A stretch of 64,000 nucleotides of DNA from UBA1161 sp002311745 (GTDB lineage: Bacteria > Planctomycetota > Phycisphaerae > Tepidisphaerales > Tepidisphaeraceae), in the NCBI GenBank assembly GCA_050018415.1, contig JBEKAB010000017.1, positions 1-64,000 on the forward strand, read 5' to 3'. This document shows, one piece after another, positions 20,101 to 27,967 of the stretch; within the stretch, counting starts at the first letter, position 1, and every line of letters starts with the position of its first letter. The notes beneath the pieces were generated by a model. That model saw only the letters and a program-made list of their open reading frames with translations, searched no databases and was not told the DNA's origin. The translations under genes were made by a program, and so were the position numbers.

Positions 20101-23100
20101 GCAAGGTGACAGTGAGTTGGCAGGACGCCAACGCGGCGGGCGGCGCAGCAGTGGCTTCTGCATTCTACGACTCGATCACGCTGATCGACACGACCACCGG
20201 CCAGACGATCAACTCGACGAGCTTGCGGTATGACCCGACGTCCAGTGGGAGCATCGCCGCCGGCTCAGCTTCAGCGGTGCGGACGGTGAGCTTCCAACTT
20301 CCGCAGGGCTTCAGTGCCACCGACGCCCTGCAGGTGACGGTGCAGACCGACACCGACAACGGGGTTTACCAAAGCAATCTATCGAACGACACCAGCACGC
20401 AGTCGGTGAGCAGAACTCCGACAGCCGACCTTTCCGTTGCAAATTTGTCGGCAGGAGCTGATGCCACGGGCCTAGTGACCGTCAGTTGGGAGGATGCCAA
20501 CGCGGCGGGCGCGGCTTCGGTGACCGGAAGTTTCACTGACTACGTCACGCTGATCGACACCACCACGAACCAGGTGCTTGGCAGCGGTGGCGTGCCCTAT
20601 AGCGTTTCTTCTTTGGGCCCAATCAGCGGTGGATCGATGTCCGTGGCACGCACGACGACTTTCCAACTGCCCCAGGGATTGAGCGCAAGCGATGTGCTGC
20701 AGGCCCAGGTCGTGACCAACGGCGATGCCGGGGTCTACGAAGCCAATACCGCCAATGACACCGCGACCACCTCTGTAACCACGACACCAACCGCGGATCT
20801 GTCGGTAGCCGATGTGCAGATCACCACTGCAACGCCGCTCTCGGGCCAGCCAGTCGGTGTAAGCTGGCAGGACAGCAACACCGGCCCGGCAGCCACGGGC
20901 ACTTCGTGGCTGGACCAGGTTGTTGTCCGCGATTTCAGCAACAACATCGTCGCCAGCGATACCGTTGCCGCCGCCGCCCTCGCGGCGGGACAGTCTGAGA
21001 CCTGTACGTTTCAGTTCACCCTGCCGCACGGCAATCCAGGGGTTGGCAGCTTCACCGTGGTTGTGACCACCAACTCCAACGCCGCGGTGTTCGAGAACAA
21101 CACCGCCAACAATGTTTCAGCGCCGGTGACATTTACCTCGACTCGTTCTTCCACGGATTACCCGGACCTGGCCGTATCCAGCGTGACCGGGCCGGGCTTT
21201 GAATTTGTGGGTCAGCAGACCCAGGTCAGTTGGACGGTTGTCAACAACGGCCCCGTTGAAGCGGACGGTTCCTGGACCGATCAACTGCAAATGATTTCCG
21301 TCAGCACCGGCGCCGTCACCACGCTGGCCAACGTAGACCAGACCGGCCCGCTTGCACCCGGAACCTCCTATACGACCACGCAAACGATTACGCTGCCGAC
21401 GACGCCGGGACAATATTTCTTCCAGGTGACAACCGACGTTGGCAATACGGTTGTTGAAACCAACGAGGGGAACAACACCGCCGCATCGGTGAACAACACG
21501 GTGAGCGCGCTCTATGATGCGACGATTACTTTCGTGACAAACGCCGACGGGGTTGATGTGGCCGCAGGCGACGCGGGCCACGCCTATATCGCGCCGGGCG
21601 CGCCGGTTTTGATCTATGGTGTCGCCACCTACACGGGCAGCGGTGAAACGGGCATGCCGGCGGCAGGCATGGGCGTGACTGTGGATGTCATGGTTCAGGG
21701 AACCGTTCGAACCCTGAATGCAACCACGGCTTCGGACGGGACCTTCGGCGTTGAGTTCTATCCAGTCGGGACCGAGGCCGGGCACTATCAGCTCGCCGCC
21801 GACCATATCTCCACCGGCGCCGTTGCAGGCAGCATGGTGCCACAGGCGGCATTCGATATCGTTGGTCTGACGTCAAATCCGTTTGGCATCTCTCAAACGC
21901 TGGTGGTCAATCAGCCGGTCACCGGAACGATCACGTTGTCCGCATTGGGGGTGGTCAACTTGACGGGCTTGACCTTCAACGCCGTGTCGATCGCGCCCAA
22001 TATTCAGCTCGTGCTGACCGGTGCACCGACCACGATCGCAGCAGGCGGAACCGCGACGATCACCTTCACGTTACAGGCGAGCGATGACAGCTATGTGTCG
22101 GATAGCGCGGAGCTGCACGTGAGCAGCGATCAGGGTGTGGCTCTGGATATCGGATTTGATCTGAACGTACTGGTGCTTAAACCGCAACTGGTCTCCAGCA
22201 CCGGCGCGCTCGACGTTGGCATGATCGTGCCTGCCGCCGGGCAGCAGGTCCAGGAACAGGTCAGTTTTGTGGTGACCAACATTGGCGGCGCCGATTCCGG
22301 CGATTTGACCGTGCAAGTGCCCGACACATCGGTCGACGGCCTGGCGCCGTTCATGACGCTGGTGACGCAACCGACCATCAGCTCGCTGGCGCCGGGTCAA
22401 TCCGCGACGGTGACCATCCAGCTCAGTGCCGACCCGTCGCTGCCTCTGAACGAGCTGTACACCGGAACCATCGCCATCGGCAATACTCAGGTGAGCCTGT
22501 CCGAAGGCTATAGCTTCCGGCCAATCGCGACGACCACCGGCGATGTGGTCGTGCAGGTGAGTGACGACTACACCCAGTACGCCGCCAACCACCCCTACGT
22601 ATCCGGCGCTCTGGTCCAGCTTCTCAATGCCTTCGACAATTCCCAGGTGGTCGCGACCGGCACAACCGACGCCACCGGCACCGTCGCGTTTGCCTCTATA
22701 CCGGCCGGTCCTTACGTGATGTCGGTCAGCGATTCAGGTCATTCCAGTTACCTGGCCACGATCAACGTGAATCCGGGCGTGACCAACAATGAGACGGCGT
22801 TTCTTCCGGTCAACACGGTCAGTTACACATGGGTCGTCGTTCCCACCCAGATTCAGGATCAGTATCAGGTCAGCCTGGTTGCGACATTCGATACCCAGGT
22901 GCCTGCGCCTGTCGTCACCATGACTGCCGACCCGCACCCGTTACTCCCATTAATCGCTCCGGGCGGCAGGGGGCAGCTGAACCTCACGCTGACCAACCAG
23001 GGGCTTATCGCCGCGAACGACGTTACTCTGATTGTTCCGACCGATCCGGAATACACCTTCACGCCGCTGACCACTGACATCGGCATCATCGGGGCCAATC

Positions 23101-26100
23101 AATCCGTGACGATCCCGGTCGCTGTCACGCGGAATACGGGTGGTCCGGACGGAGGTGCCAGTTATGTCTACTTTTCAGCTCCATACGATTACGTGCCGTT
23201 CGATGATCCGAACCAGACGGTTGTTCACGCCGCGCTGGCGGCGGTCTTCGTGCGGCCAGGGCCGCCACCCCCACCCCCACAACCGGGTGGACCAAGCGGG
23301 CCGGGTGCGGGTACGGGTACGGGTACGGGTGGCTTTTATCCCACGCCTGTTGTCCCCATCCAGACTGAGATTGCGGATGCCAAGGTGACCATCGAGATCG
23401 ATCAGAGCGCGGTTCTCACCCGCACCGCCTTCGGCGGAACCCTGGATATCTCCAATACCGGCTCGACACCGCTAGCCAACGTTCAGATGAACATCCACAT
23501 CACCGACGACGCCGGCAATGACGCGACCAGCGACTTCTTCTTTAACCCGCCCACACTCTCCGGCTTCAATGCCTCCGGCGGTATCGACCCCGGGACCGAC
23601 GGGACCGCAAAGTTCCTGTTCGTTCCCACTGATAACGCCGCGATGACGGCGGCCACGGATTACCATATCGGCGGTTCGTTCAGCTACACCGATGCCGCCG
23701 GTGAGGTTGTTACCGTTCCGATTTTCCCGGCGACCATCACCGTTTATCCGCAGGCCCATCTGGTGCTGAACTACTTCCTGCAGCGCGATGTCTATGGCGA
23801 CAATCCGTTCACACCGCAGGTGGAGCCAGCCGAGCCCTTTGTGCTTGGACTCCTGGTCACCAACGTCGGCGCCGGTGCCGCCGGCGACCTGACCATCACC
23901 AGCGATCAACCCAAGATCATCGACAACACCAAGGGACTGCTCATTAACTTCCAGGTCATCGGCACACAGGTGGGAACCCAGACCGAGTCACAGCCCAGCC
24001 TGACGGCGGATCTGGGGACCCTGGCGCCTGGGCAGACCAACTCTGCCGAATTCAACCTGATCTGCAGCCTCCAGGGTCACTTCGAGAATTACTCCGCCTC
24101 GTTCACCCACACCGGCGCCTTGGGCGGTCTGCAAACTTCATTGATTGACTCCGTCACGCTCCATGAACTGATTCACGCGGTCAACCTGGACGATCCCGGG
24201 GACCCGGCTTCTGACGGTAAGCCCGATTTCCTCGCCCATGATTCGGCGTCCGGGAAGGGAGCCACGCGCGACTACGGTCAGGCCCAGGGTCCGACCGGTA
24301 TGCTCGATGTGGTTACGGATCTGCCGGAAGTTCTGTACAAGTCTGATGGTTCCAAGTCAGCGGTCAATGATCTGGCGGTTGGAGATGCCAGCATTACCTC
24401 GACGGTCCAGTCCGGCCAGTCGCTTACCTACACCCTGACCGCTTCCGAGGCGGCAGGATGGGACTACCTCGAAATCCCCGATCCGACCGGCAGCCATTCA
24501 GGCTATACGCTTACTTCGGTCGTGGGCCCCGACGGGCGCGTCATCCAGGTCGGTCCCAACGCCTGGACCACCGATCAGCTCTTCACCGACGGCGCGTTCA
24601 TCAACTTCAAGCTTTTCCATATGCTGGACTACAGCAGCACGGGCCAGGACGTGCAATACACGCTGGTCTACACCACCACCGCGACTCCGCCCACCGTGGT
24701 CGCACTGCAGGCGGTCTCTCCGAAGATCGACAGTCCGTTTGACAGCCTGCAGGTTACACTCTCCGAGCCAATCGACCTGACCAGTTTCGATCCATCGCAG
24801 GTGGTCATCCTGTACAACGGCTCACCCATCTCGACCGCTGGAATGACGCTGAAATCCGACGGCGGGGATGTTTACGAAATCGACGGATTGTCCTCCCTTA
24901 CCAACAAGCTGGGAAGCTATGCCCTGGATTTCAATGCCACAGCCGTGAGGGATTTCAACGGACTCGCCGGCACCGGCGTGCTCAGTGATCTTTGGCAGCT
25001 TCTGGCAGTACCGACGCTGACTCTGCCCGCAGCCCCAGCGCTTACGTTCGATGGTACGAGCGACGTAGTTGAGTGGGTGACTGCGACCTTGAGCGGCGTC
25101 AACGGGGTGGCAGCGCCCACGGGCACACCCTCCATCGCCTACTACTCGGGCACCGACACTTCCGGCACACCGCTTTCTTCTCCGCCGGTCAACGCGGGCA
25201 AGTACACCGCCGTGGCCAGCTATGCCGGCGATGCCAACTACTTCGGCGTTCAGACCTCGGTGACGTTCACCGTCAACCCGGCGCCAGCCACCGTCACTTT
25301 GCCCGCGCCTCCGGCTTCCATCGTTTACGACGGCACCAATGACGTGACCAGTTGGGTCCAGGCGACGGTAACAGGTGTGAGTGGGGCGCCGACACCGACC
25401 GGCGAGATCACATACGTGTATTATGCCGGTGCTGCGGCAACAGGGACGCCGTTGGCTTCGCCGCCGATCAATCCCGGCACCTACACCGTCGTTGCCAATT
25501 ACCCTGGGGATGCCAATTACAACGCCGCTCAGAGCGATGCTGTCACCTTCTCCATCGTCGCTCCCCCGCAGGTCACCAATGTCACGGTCGACGGCAGCGC
25601 TTGGAGCGGCAGCTTCCTCAGTTATCTTGCCGGCCTGAGTGTCGCCAATGTCGGCGGCTATTCCATCCCCACGGGATCGTCCCAGTTGAAGACGTTGCCC
25701 TGGACGAATCTCAACCAGATCAACATCGTCTTCAATCAAAACGTCAACGTGCAAGAAAGTTCGCTGCAACTGTTGGGCGTCAACGTCCCCAGCTATTCCT
25801 TCATCGCCTTCAGCTACAACTCCAGCACTGACACGGCGACCTGGACGCTGAATGCTCCGATCAGCGACGACAAGCTGCTGATCGATCTGAGCGACTCGGT
25901 GACCAACACTTCGGGGGTCGCCCTGGACGGGGAATGGACCGACGGGGTCAGCAGTTATCCCTCGGGCAACGGCACTCCTGGCGGAGCGTTCATGTTCAGT
26001 TTGAACGTTTTGCCGGGGGATGAGAATCAGTCCGGCGGGGTCAACATTCTGGACACGGTATCGGTGGCTCACCTTCAGGGCAGCACCACTTTGACGCCCG

Positions 26101-26381
26101 CGACGTATTCAATCTTCGCGGACGTGAACGGCAGCGGTGGGATCAACATACTGGACACGCTTGCGACCAACAGCCGGCAGGCCTCGACATTGCCCAGCGG
26201 CACTCCGGCAGTCCCGGCCGTGGTGACTTCAATGGTTGCGGCACCCACCAGAAAAATGAACACAACCGCCTCGACAGCGTTGGTGCCGAATGTATCTCCG
26301 ATGGTTTTTTCCACGACGCCGATCACGAGCAGCCTCTTGCTGCCCAATCACCACAAGCGGGGCGTGCTGGCGATGGTGTGA
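11145..26381 (+). CDS. Giant LEPR-motif, multi-repeat, dockerin surface protein (5078 aa)
   Basis: Layout by residue: LEPR-type motif EALEQRFLLS (37-46), the planctomycete surface-protein N-terminus. Glycine/threonine-rich beta-repeat units of ~300-310 residues start near 362, 666, 968, 1272, 1584 and 2147, each opening with the SWNLAGGTIAGGT-like strand; a diverged unit precedes them. Between the last two units lie a fibronectin III domain (~1882-1970) and a PA14 domain (~1973-2104, LLAQFYND...RVWINDQLV), a carbohydrate-binding module. Eight CARDB-like adhesion domains follow (~2475-3455, each starting PDL or ADL), then further Ig-like parts and a Pro/Gly linker (~4039). Next are two MBG-like Ig domains (~4622-4805), an Ig-like module shared with three neighbours, and a type I dockerin (~4956-5014, GDENQSGGVNILD and ADVNGSGGINILD). 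It ends KRGVLAMV. Probable secreted or surface adhesin; no enzyme domain seen. Confidence 0.93.
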   Translation: MSIVQSERSRPSGFRMAKRSKQRSCIAQHRLTKAVVEALEQRFLLSVVNWTGDAGDGLWSTPGNWSTKTSLPGAGDSVVINALAGTTIELTSSLTASAQSVSTNATLQIDSGATLAANTIQASANIVLSGGTIQGATVAESGGSELVLLSGGTLNNVTVSAGTVLDATQQWDAQITILNGLTLNGTLEVGGADGSTFAYFLFNGTQMLGGTGSVVFGNYYYYYYYTNGLYAQGDNGANPATLTVGSGITIDGGNGDVSGYYSGDAIVNQGTIDADVAGGTIYVANNGSGLSNSGTLEATAGTLNVGGGSTPWSNGGNLIVSGTGVLDLGGVFTQAGLGTFTRTGGTVNLTGTLTGNLALSSATGSWNLAGGTIAGGTVTATGGAELVLTGSGGTLDGVTIGSGTVLDGTQQWDANATILDGLTLNGTVELGGSTYFYGSLYFQGTQTLGGTGSVVFGTSWYANSGLYVYDVSTPATLTIGSGITVHGGNGQVSAQSGDASIINDGTINADTSGETISVSGDGNPGTFTNDGTLEATSGGSLSVSDLAGNIGVATVSGSGSSLTLNGTNYVNNLGLTAPAGTTLALNGTWINPAGQTITATGATLDLGDQSSSSTNAWFNAGTISATNSTVNLGGSFTLASLGTFNRSGGTVNLTGTLTGNLAFSSATGSWNLAGGTIAGGTISGTDGAELVLTVRVGTLDGVTIDQGTVVDGTQENCAAIILHGLTLDGTLNLGAPDGSTSGQLGFTGMQTLDGTGSVVFGGSSQNFLMVEDIGIPATLTIGSGITIEGKRGGVAGSYNYNSIVNEGIIDADTSGGTISVSGGGNPGNFTNDGTLEASNGGSLSVSNLAGNIGVATVSDSGSSLTLNGTNYVNNLGLSAPAGTTLALDGTWTNPAGQTITATGATLDLGDQSSSSTNAWSNAGTINATDSTVNLGGSITQASVGTLNRIGGTVNITGTLTGGLSVDNTTGSWNLAGGTIAGGTVSGTGGAELVLTGSGGTLDGVTIGSGTVVDGTQNYCGAMILDGLTLDGTLNLGASDGSSYGRLYFIGTQTLDGTGSVVFGNYWWWVNGLYVQDNGSAATLTIGSGITVHGGNGQVSAQNGDASIVNDGTINADTSGGTISVSGGGSPGTFTNDGTLEATNGGSLSVSNLAGNIGVATVSDSGSSLTLNGTNYVNNLGLSAPAGTTLALDGTWINPAGQTITATGATLDLGDQSSSSTNAWSNAGIITATDSTVNLGGSITQASVGTLNRIGGTVSITGTLTGGLSLDDTTGSWNLAGGTIAGGTIRSTGGAELVLTNSGGTLDGVTIGSGTPVDGTQQWGAGATILDGLTLDGTLNLGASDGSTYGQLHFTGTQTLDGTGSVMFGNYNYYYYYYYANGLYVDDASNAGPATLTIGSGITVEGDAGQVSAQSGDASIVNEGIIDADTSGGTISVSGGGSPGTFTNDGTLEASNGGSLSVSSLAGNIGVATVSDSGSSLTLNGANYVNNLGLSAPAGTTLALDGTWVNPAGQTITATGATLDLGDQSSSSTNAWSNAGTINATDSTVNLGGSITQASVGTLNRIGGTVSITGTLTGGLSLDDTTGSWNLAGGTIAGGTVTATGDAELVLTGSGGRLDGVTIGSGTPVDGTQAYCSATILDGLTLDGTLNLGASDSGTYGRLYFTGTQTLDGTGSVVFGGSGGNGLFVQDNGSAATLTIGSGITVHGGNGQVSAQNGDASIVNGGTINADTSGETIGVSGGGSPGTFTNDGTLEATNGGSLSVSNLAGNIGVATVSDSGSSLTLNGTNYVNNLGLSAPAGTALQLDGTWINPAGQTITATGATLDLGDQPSSSTNAWFNAGTITATNSTVNLGGEFTLTDLGTLNRSGGTVNITGTLDLLPVAPSALSVASGENYTVLSWSDNSTVESGYAIERSTDGVHFSQVGTVGANVTEYYDTGLTAGTTYTYRVRAYNTVGNSLYSNTASAKVGTLGAGLGLLAQFYNDTDLSGTPVLTQVYGNVDTNWNYGGGPGSGVNGAGNFSGRWTGQLKAPTSETYTFNAQMDYGSAARVWINDQLVYDNWDSGATVNNEVALTAGQTYDFKVEYDSNYYYYPGVHVYWSSPSVSNEVIPASAFTLPAGAGAELPGNTPGPVVTVVPGGDTLALDDTTGSWNLAGGTIAGGTISATDGAELVLTGSGGTLDGVTIGSGTPVDGTQNYSRATILDGLTLDGTLNLGASDGSTYGQLYFTGTQTLDGTGSVVFGGSGGNGLFVQDNGSAATLTIGSGITIQGNSGLVAAYYYGDASIVNEGIIDADTSGGTMSVSGGGDPGTFTNDGMLEAQGGTLYLNGTVLFTGQGVISSSPTGSIQCNGSLLGSTTNAAGWTPQGPVTFDGSGNASSPQLLEAMSDDLGANAIGFQGNFAYARLSLSGNTYVQLVDQSQNAGGSGANAVYAASLSVPAGATLDLNGLNLYTLAADVTGTVLNGSVTVLPGGGFPDLSPQSAAASTSNGIVTVVWNDINNGGGNVIDSFYDQVQLIDVTAGNTVLDTQTPYYNEGYLGPITYNGGTAPEQVTFNLAGYSQFHVGDTLEAVITTDVNDNVFETNKANNQATTSVTQAPVPDLQVNGLSVTGDSTGQVNINWNDGNNGPGTVAESFFDSVVVTDNVTGATVFSGTVYVNAGQNPISSGASVAQSDSFQLPTGFDVTHALNVSVTTDAYNNVFETNENNNTATLATTAPLAQYPDLQVQDLSVSPTNPFAGQQITISWNDANTGAATAAGPWYDQIQVINTTTGQSLLDTTQYYASNSMAAGGNAARSYALTLPNGSAGAGVLQVTVTVNSNNDVFEYNSSLTAQSNNSSSMNVTSAAVSYPDLTVANLTAAEDSTGKVTISWLDSNIGIASAASAFDDSITLTDVTTGLQINATTLRYDPSQSGDISAGSSSGTRTVAFQLPQGFSATDALEATVQTDSDGGVYDSNPDNNTSSANVSTVASADLSVTNLSGSGDATGKVTVSWQDANAAGGAAVASAFYDSITLIDTTTGQTINSTSLRYDPTSSGSIAAGSASAVRTVSFQLPQGFSATDALQVTVQTDTDNGVYQSNLSNDTSTQSVSRTPTADLSVANLSAGADATGLVTVSWEDANAAGAASVTGSFTDYVTLIDTTTNQVLGSGGVPYSVSSLGPISGGSMSVARTTTFQLPQGLSASDVLQAQVVTNGDAGVYEANTANDTATTSVTTTPTADLSVADVQITTATPLSGQPVGVSWQDSNTGPAATGTSWLDQVVVRDFSNNIVASDTVAAAALAAGQSETCTFQFTLPHGNPGVGSFTVVVTTNSNAAVFENNTANNVSAPVTFTSTRSSTDYPDLAVSSVTGPGFEFVGQQTQVSWTVVNNGPVEADGSWTDQLQMISVSTGAVTTLANVDQTGPLAPGTSYTTTQTITLPTTPGQYFFQVTTDVGNTVVETNEGNNTAASVNNTVSALYDATITFVTNADGVDVAAGDAGHAYIAPGAPVLIYGVATYTGSGETGMPAAGMGVTVDVMVQGTVRTLNATTASDGTFGVEFYPVGTEAGHYQLAADHISTGAVAGSMVPQAAFDIVGLTSNPFGISQTLVVNQPVTGTITLSALGVVNLTGLTFNAVSIAPNIQLVLTGAPTTIAAGGTATITFTLQASDDSYVSDSAELHVSSDQGVALDIGFDLNVLVLKPQLVSSTGALDVGMIVPAAGQQVQEQVSFVVTNIGGADSGDLTVQVPDTSVDGLAPFMTLVTQPTISSLAPGQSATVTIQLSADPSLPLNELYTGTIAIGNTQVSLSEGYSFRPIATTTGDVVVQVSDDYTQYAANHPYVSGALVQLLNAFDNSQVVATGTTDATGTVAFASIPAGPYVMSVSDSGHSSYLATINVNPGVTNNETAFLPVNTVSYTWVVVPTQIQDQYQVSLVATFDTQVPAPVVTMTADPHPLLPLIAPGGRGQLNLTLTNQGLIAANDVTLIVPTDPEYTFTPLTTDIGIIGANQSVTIPVAVTRNTGGPDGGASYVYFSAPYDYVPFDDPNQTVVHAALAAVFVRPGPPPPPPQPGGPSGPGAGTGTGTGGFYPTPVVPIQTEIADAKVTIEIDQSAVLTRTAFGGTLDISNTGSTPLANVQMNIHITDDAGNDATSDFFFNPPTLSGFNASGGIDPGTDGTAKFLFVPTDNAAMTAATDYHIGGSFSYTDAAGEVVTVPIFPATITVYPQAHLVLNYFLQRDVYGDNPFTPQVEPAEPFVLGLLVTNVGAGAAGDLTITSDQPKIIDNTKGLLINFQVIGTQVGTQTESQPSLTADLGTLAPGQTNSAEFNLICSLQGHFENYSASFTHTGALGGLQTSLIDSVTLHELIHAVNLDDPGDPASDGKPDFLAHDSASGKGATRDYGQAQGPTGMLDVVTDLPEVLYKSDGSKSAVNDLAVGDASITSTVQSGQSLTYTLTASEAAGWDYLEIPDPTGSHSGYTLTSVVGPDGRVIQVGPNAWTTDQLFTDGAFINFKLFHMLDYSSTGQDVQYTLVYTTTATPPTVVALQAVSPKIDSPFDSLQVTLSEPIDLTSFDPSQVVILYNGSPISTAGMTLKSDGGDVYEIDGLSSLTNKLGSYALDFNATAVRDFNGLAGTGVLSDLWQLLAVPTLTLPAAPALTFDGTSDVVEWVTATLSGVNGVAAPTGTPSIAYYSGTDTSGTPLSSPPVNAGKYTAVASYAGDANYFGVQTSVTFTVNPAPATVTLPAPPASIVYDGTNDVTSWVQATVTGVSGAPTPTGEITYVYYAGAAATGTPLASPPINPGTYTVVANYPGDANYNAAQSDAVTFSIVAPPQVTNVTVDGSAWSGSFLSYLAGLSVANVGGYSIPTGSSQLKTLPWTNLNQINIVFNQNVNVQESSLQLLGVNVPSYSFIAFSYNSSTDTATWTLNAPISDDKLLIDLSDSVTNTSGVALDGEWTDGVSSYPSGNGTPGGAFMFSLNVLPGDENQSGGVNILDTVSVAHLQGSTTLTPATYSIFADVNGSGGINILDTLATNSRQASTLPSGTPAVPAVVTSMVAAPTRKMNTTASTALVPNVSPMVFSTTPITSSLLLPNHHKRGVLAMV
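12231..16790 (+). repeat. Near-tandem ~910 bp coding repeats in the giant gene
   Basis: Units begin near 12231, 13143, 14049, 14962 and 15897 (spacing 906-935), and a further, 3'-diverging one starts near 17586 after the FN3/PA14 insertion. Stretches such as AACATCGGCGTGGCGACGGT recur in every complete unit, and long blocks of the 14049, 14962 and 15897 units differ by only scattered bases. This indicates recent duplication or continuing gene conversion. Confidence 0.9.
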
Positions 26382-26463
26382 AGTCGAAGAAGGAGGTGCA
26401 ATTCGCCTGAGCCAAGGCGCGCCGCCGCGCGTGCTTTCGATCACGTTGGTTGCCGCTAGGGTT

Positions 26464-26568
26464 CGACATTGCCCAGCGGCACTGCGGCTGTCCCGGCTGT
26501 CGTGGCTTCAATGGTTGCGGCACCAACCAGCAAAATGAACGCGGCTGCGGTGACAGCGTTGGTGCCGG
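26464..26568 (+). pseudogene. Duplicated fragment of a dockerin-gene tail
   Basis: This ~105-base stretch, 80 bases after the giant gene, repeats bases 26185-26288 of that gene (the segment after the dockerin) with scattered changes. It could encode LPSGTAAVPAVVASMVAAP. No start, dockerin or upstream coding sequence remains. It is probably the last trace of another paralogue removed by recombination. Confidence 0.7.
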
Positions 26569-26599
26569 CCGCAAGCCGGCGATTTGATCTTCGATCAAA
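26564..26599. terminator. Two adjacent perfect hairpins
   Basis: GCCGG (26564-26568) pairs with CCGGC (26576-26580). Immediately after, TTTGATC (26583-26589) pairs with GATCAAA (26593-26599) around a TTC loop. They could terminate the giant transcript, although no U-tract follows. Confidence 0.35.
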
Positions 26600-26688
26600 G
26601 ACCTCCCTGTCTGGCGGTGGTGTTACCACAGAAGGAAGGTCAGCGTTGAGCGGATATATAGCGCTGGAGTGCTAAATAGGGAGTGAGA

Positions 26689-27939
26689 ATGACCGGCTGG
26701 CAAGTCGGCAGTGCCGTCTCAGCCAATGGGTTGAGGCAGACGGGGACTACTAGGCAATCCCTGGAAAAGGATTCCCCGCCGTCCGCTGTGGAGCCAGCGG
26801 CAACACCGCCGCTTCGCAGTATTCACACCACGACGTTTCCGCAAATTCTTCAGCGCCTTGGCGCATCGCTGGCCGTCACCACTTATCAGGCCGGCAAGCT
26901 GGTGTTACTGCGGTCTGAGCCGCGGTCCGATGGTACGGTGCTCAACACACACTTTCGCGGCTTCAATAAACCAATGGGCTTCGCCTGGGAGCCCGGCCGC
27001 TTTGCTTTGGGTACCAACACCGAGATTTGGGAATTCCACGACTTGCCGGCGGTAGCACGCAAGCTGGACACGGCCGAGTCTCCCGCTCACCACGACGCCG
27101 CATTCCTGCCGCGCTGTGCTCACGTCACCGGTGACGTTCAGATCCATGAGATGGTTTGGGCGCCGCCACGCAAAATTCCCGGCAGCTCGGAGCCAGCACA
27201 TCGTTCGGATCTCTGTTTCGTCAATACCCGATTCTCCTGCCTGGCGACGCGCAGCGACACATATAACTTCGTACCGCGCTGGAGACCGCCGTTCATTTCG
27301 GCTCTGGCCCCGGAAGACCGCTGCCACCTGAACGGTGTGTGTCTGCGCGACGGCAAGCTCCGCTATGTTACCGCCTTGGGCGAGACGGACACTCCCAGCG
27401 GCTGACGCGAGAACAAGCAGTCCGGCGGAATCCTGATGGATATCCCCGCGAATGAAATTATGACCCGCGGCTTGTCTATGCCGCACTCGCCGCGGTGGCA
27501 TGAAGACCGGCTGTGGGTGCTGGAGAGCGGTAACGGCGGCGTGGGTGTCGTGGACGAGCGCAGCGGAAAATACCAGGAGGTTTGCCGCCTGCCCGGCTTC
27601 ACACGCGGGCTGGACTTCGCTGGGCCGTACGCCTTTGTCGGACTGTCGCAGGTACGCGAGTCGGCAGTCTTCAGCGGCATCGCTATCGCCCAGATGAAGC
27701 AAGAAGACCGCTGCTGCGGTGTATGGATCATCGACACGCGCAGCGGACAGACCGTTGGATTCGTGAAATTCACGGACGCGGCGCAGGAAATCTTCGCCGT
27801 CCAAGCGCTGCACGGTTTGTCCTGGCCTGATGTGCTGAATGAAGACCCCAAGCGTATCGCCGAGTCGTTTGAGTTGTCTGACGAAGCAATTCAACAGGTT
27901 CCACCGGAGTCGCGCCAGCCGGCGGCGGACAAGAGTTAG
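26689..27939 (+). pseudogene. TIGR03032-family protein gene with one in-frame TGA
   Basis: The frame 26689-27939 is complete except for TGA at 27403-27405. Before it: TTTFPQILQRLGASLAVTTY, NTHFRGFNKPMGFAWEP, DIHEMVW-like IHEMVWAPP, FVPRWRPPFIS, DRCHLNGVC. After it, in the same frame: GLSMPHSPRWHEDRLWVLES, LPGFTRGLDFAGPYAFVGLS, VRESAVFSGI and VQEIFAVQ-like AQEIFAVQ. Together these are a full TIGR03032 protein, a family of unknown function with a beta-propeller-like look. The stop falls where the family has Trp in GGWRENK, a single TGG to TGA change. Start ATG 26689 has AGGGAG upstream. No second disabling change was seen, so the mutation looks recent. Confidence 0.88.
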
Positions 27940-27967
27940 CCTTCGACTGGAAGGGAGAGGAACCGCT

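Noticed and set aside
27403..27405. TGA as a selenocysteine or reassigned Trp codon
   Set aside because: The family has Trp there, not Cys or Sec, no SECIS-like hairpin was seen, and TGA is the normal stop for many genes here (for example all the ATGA overlaps).
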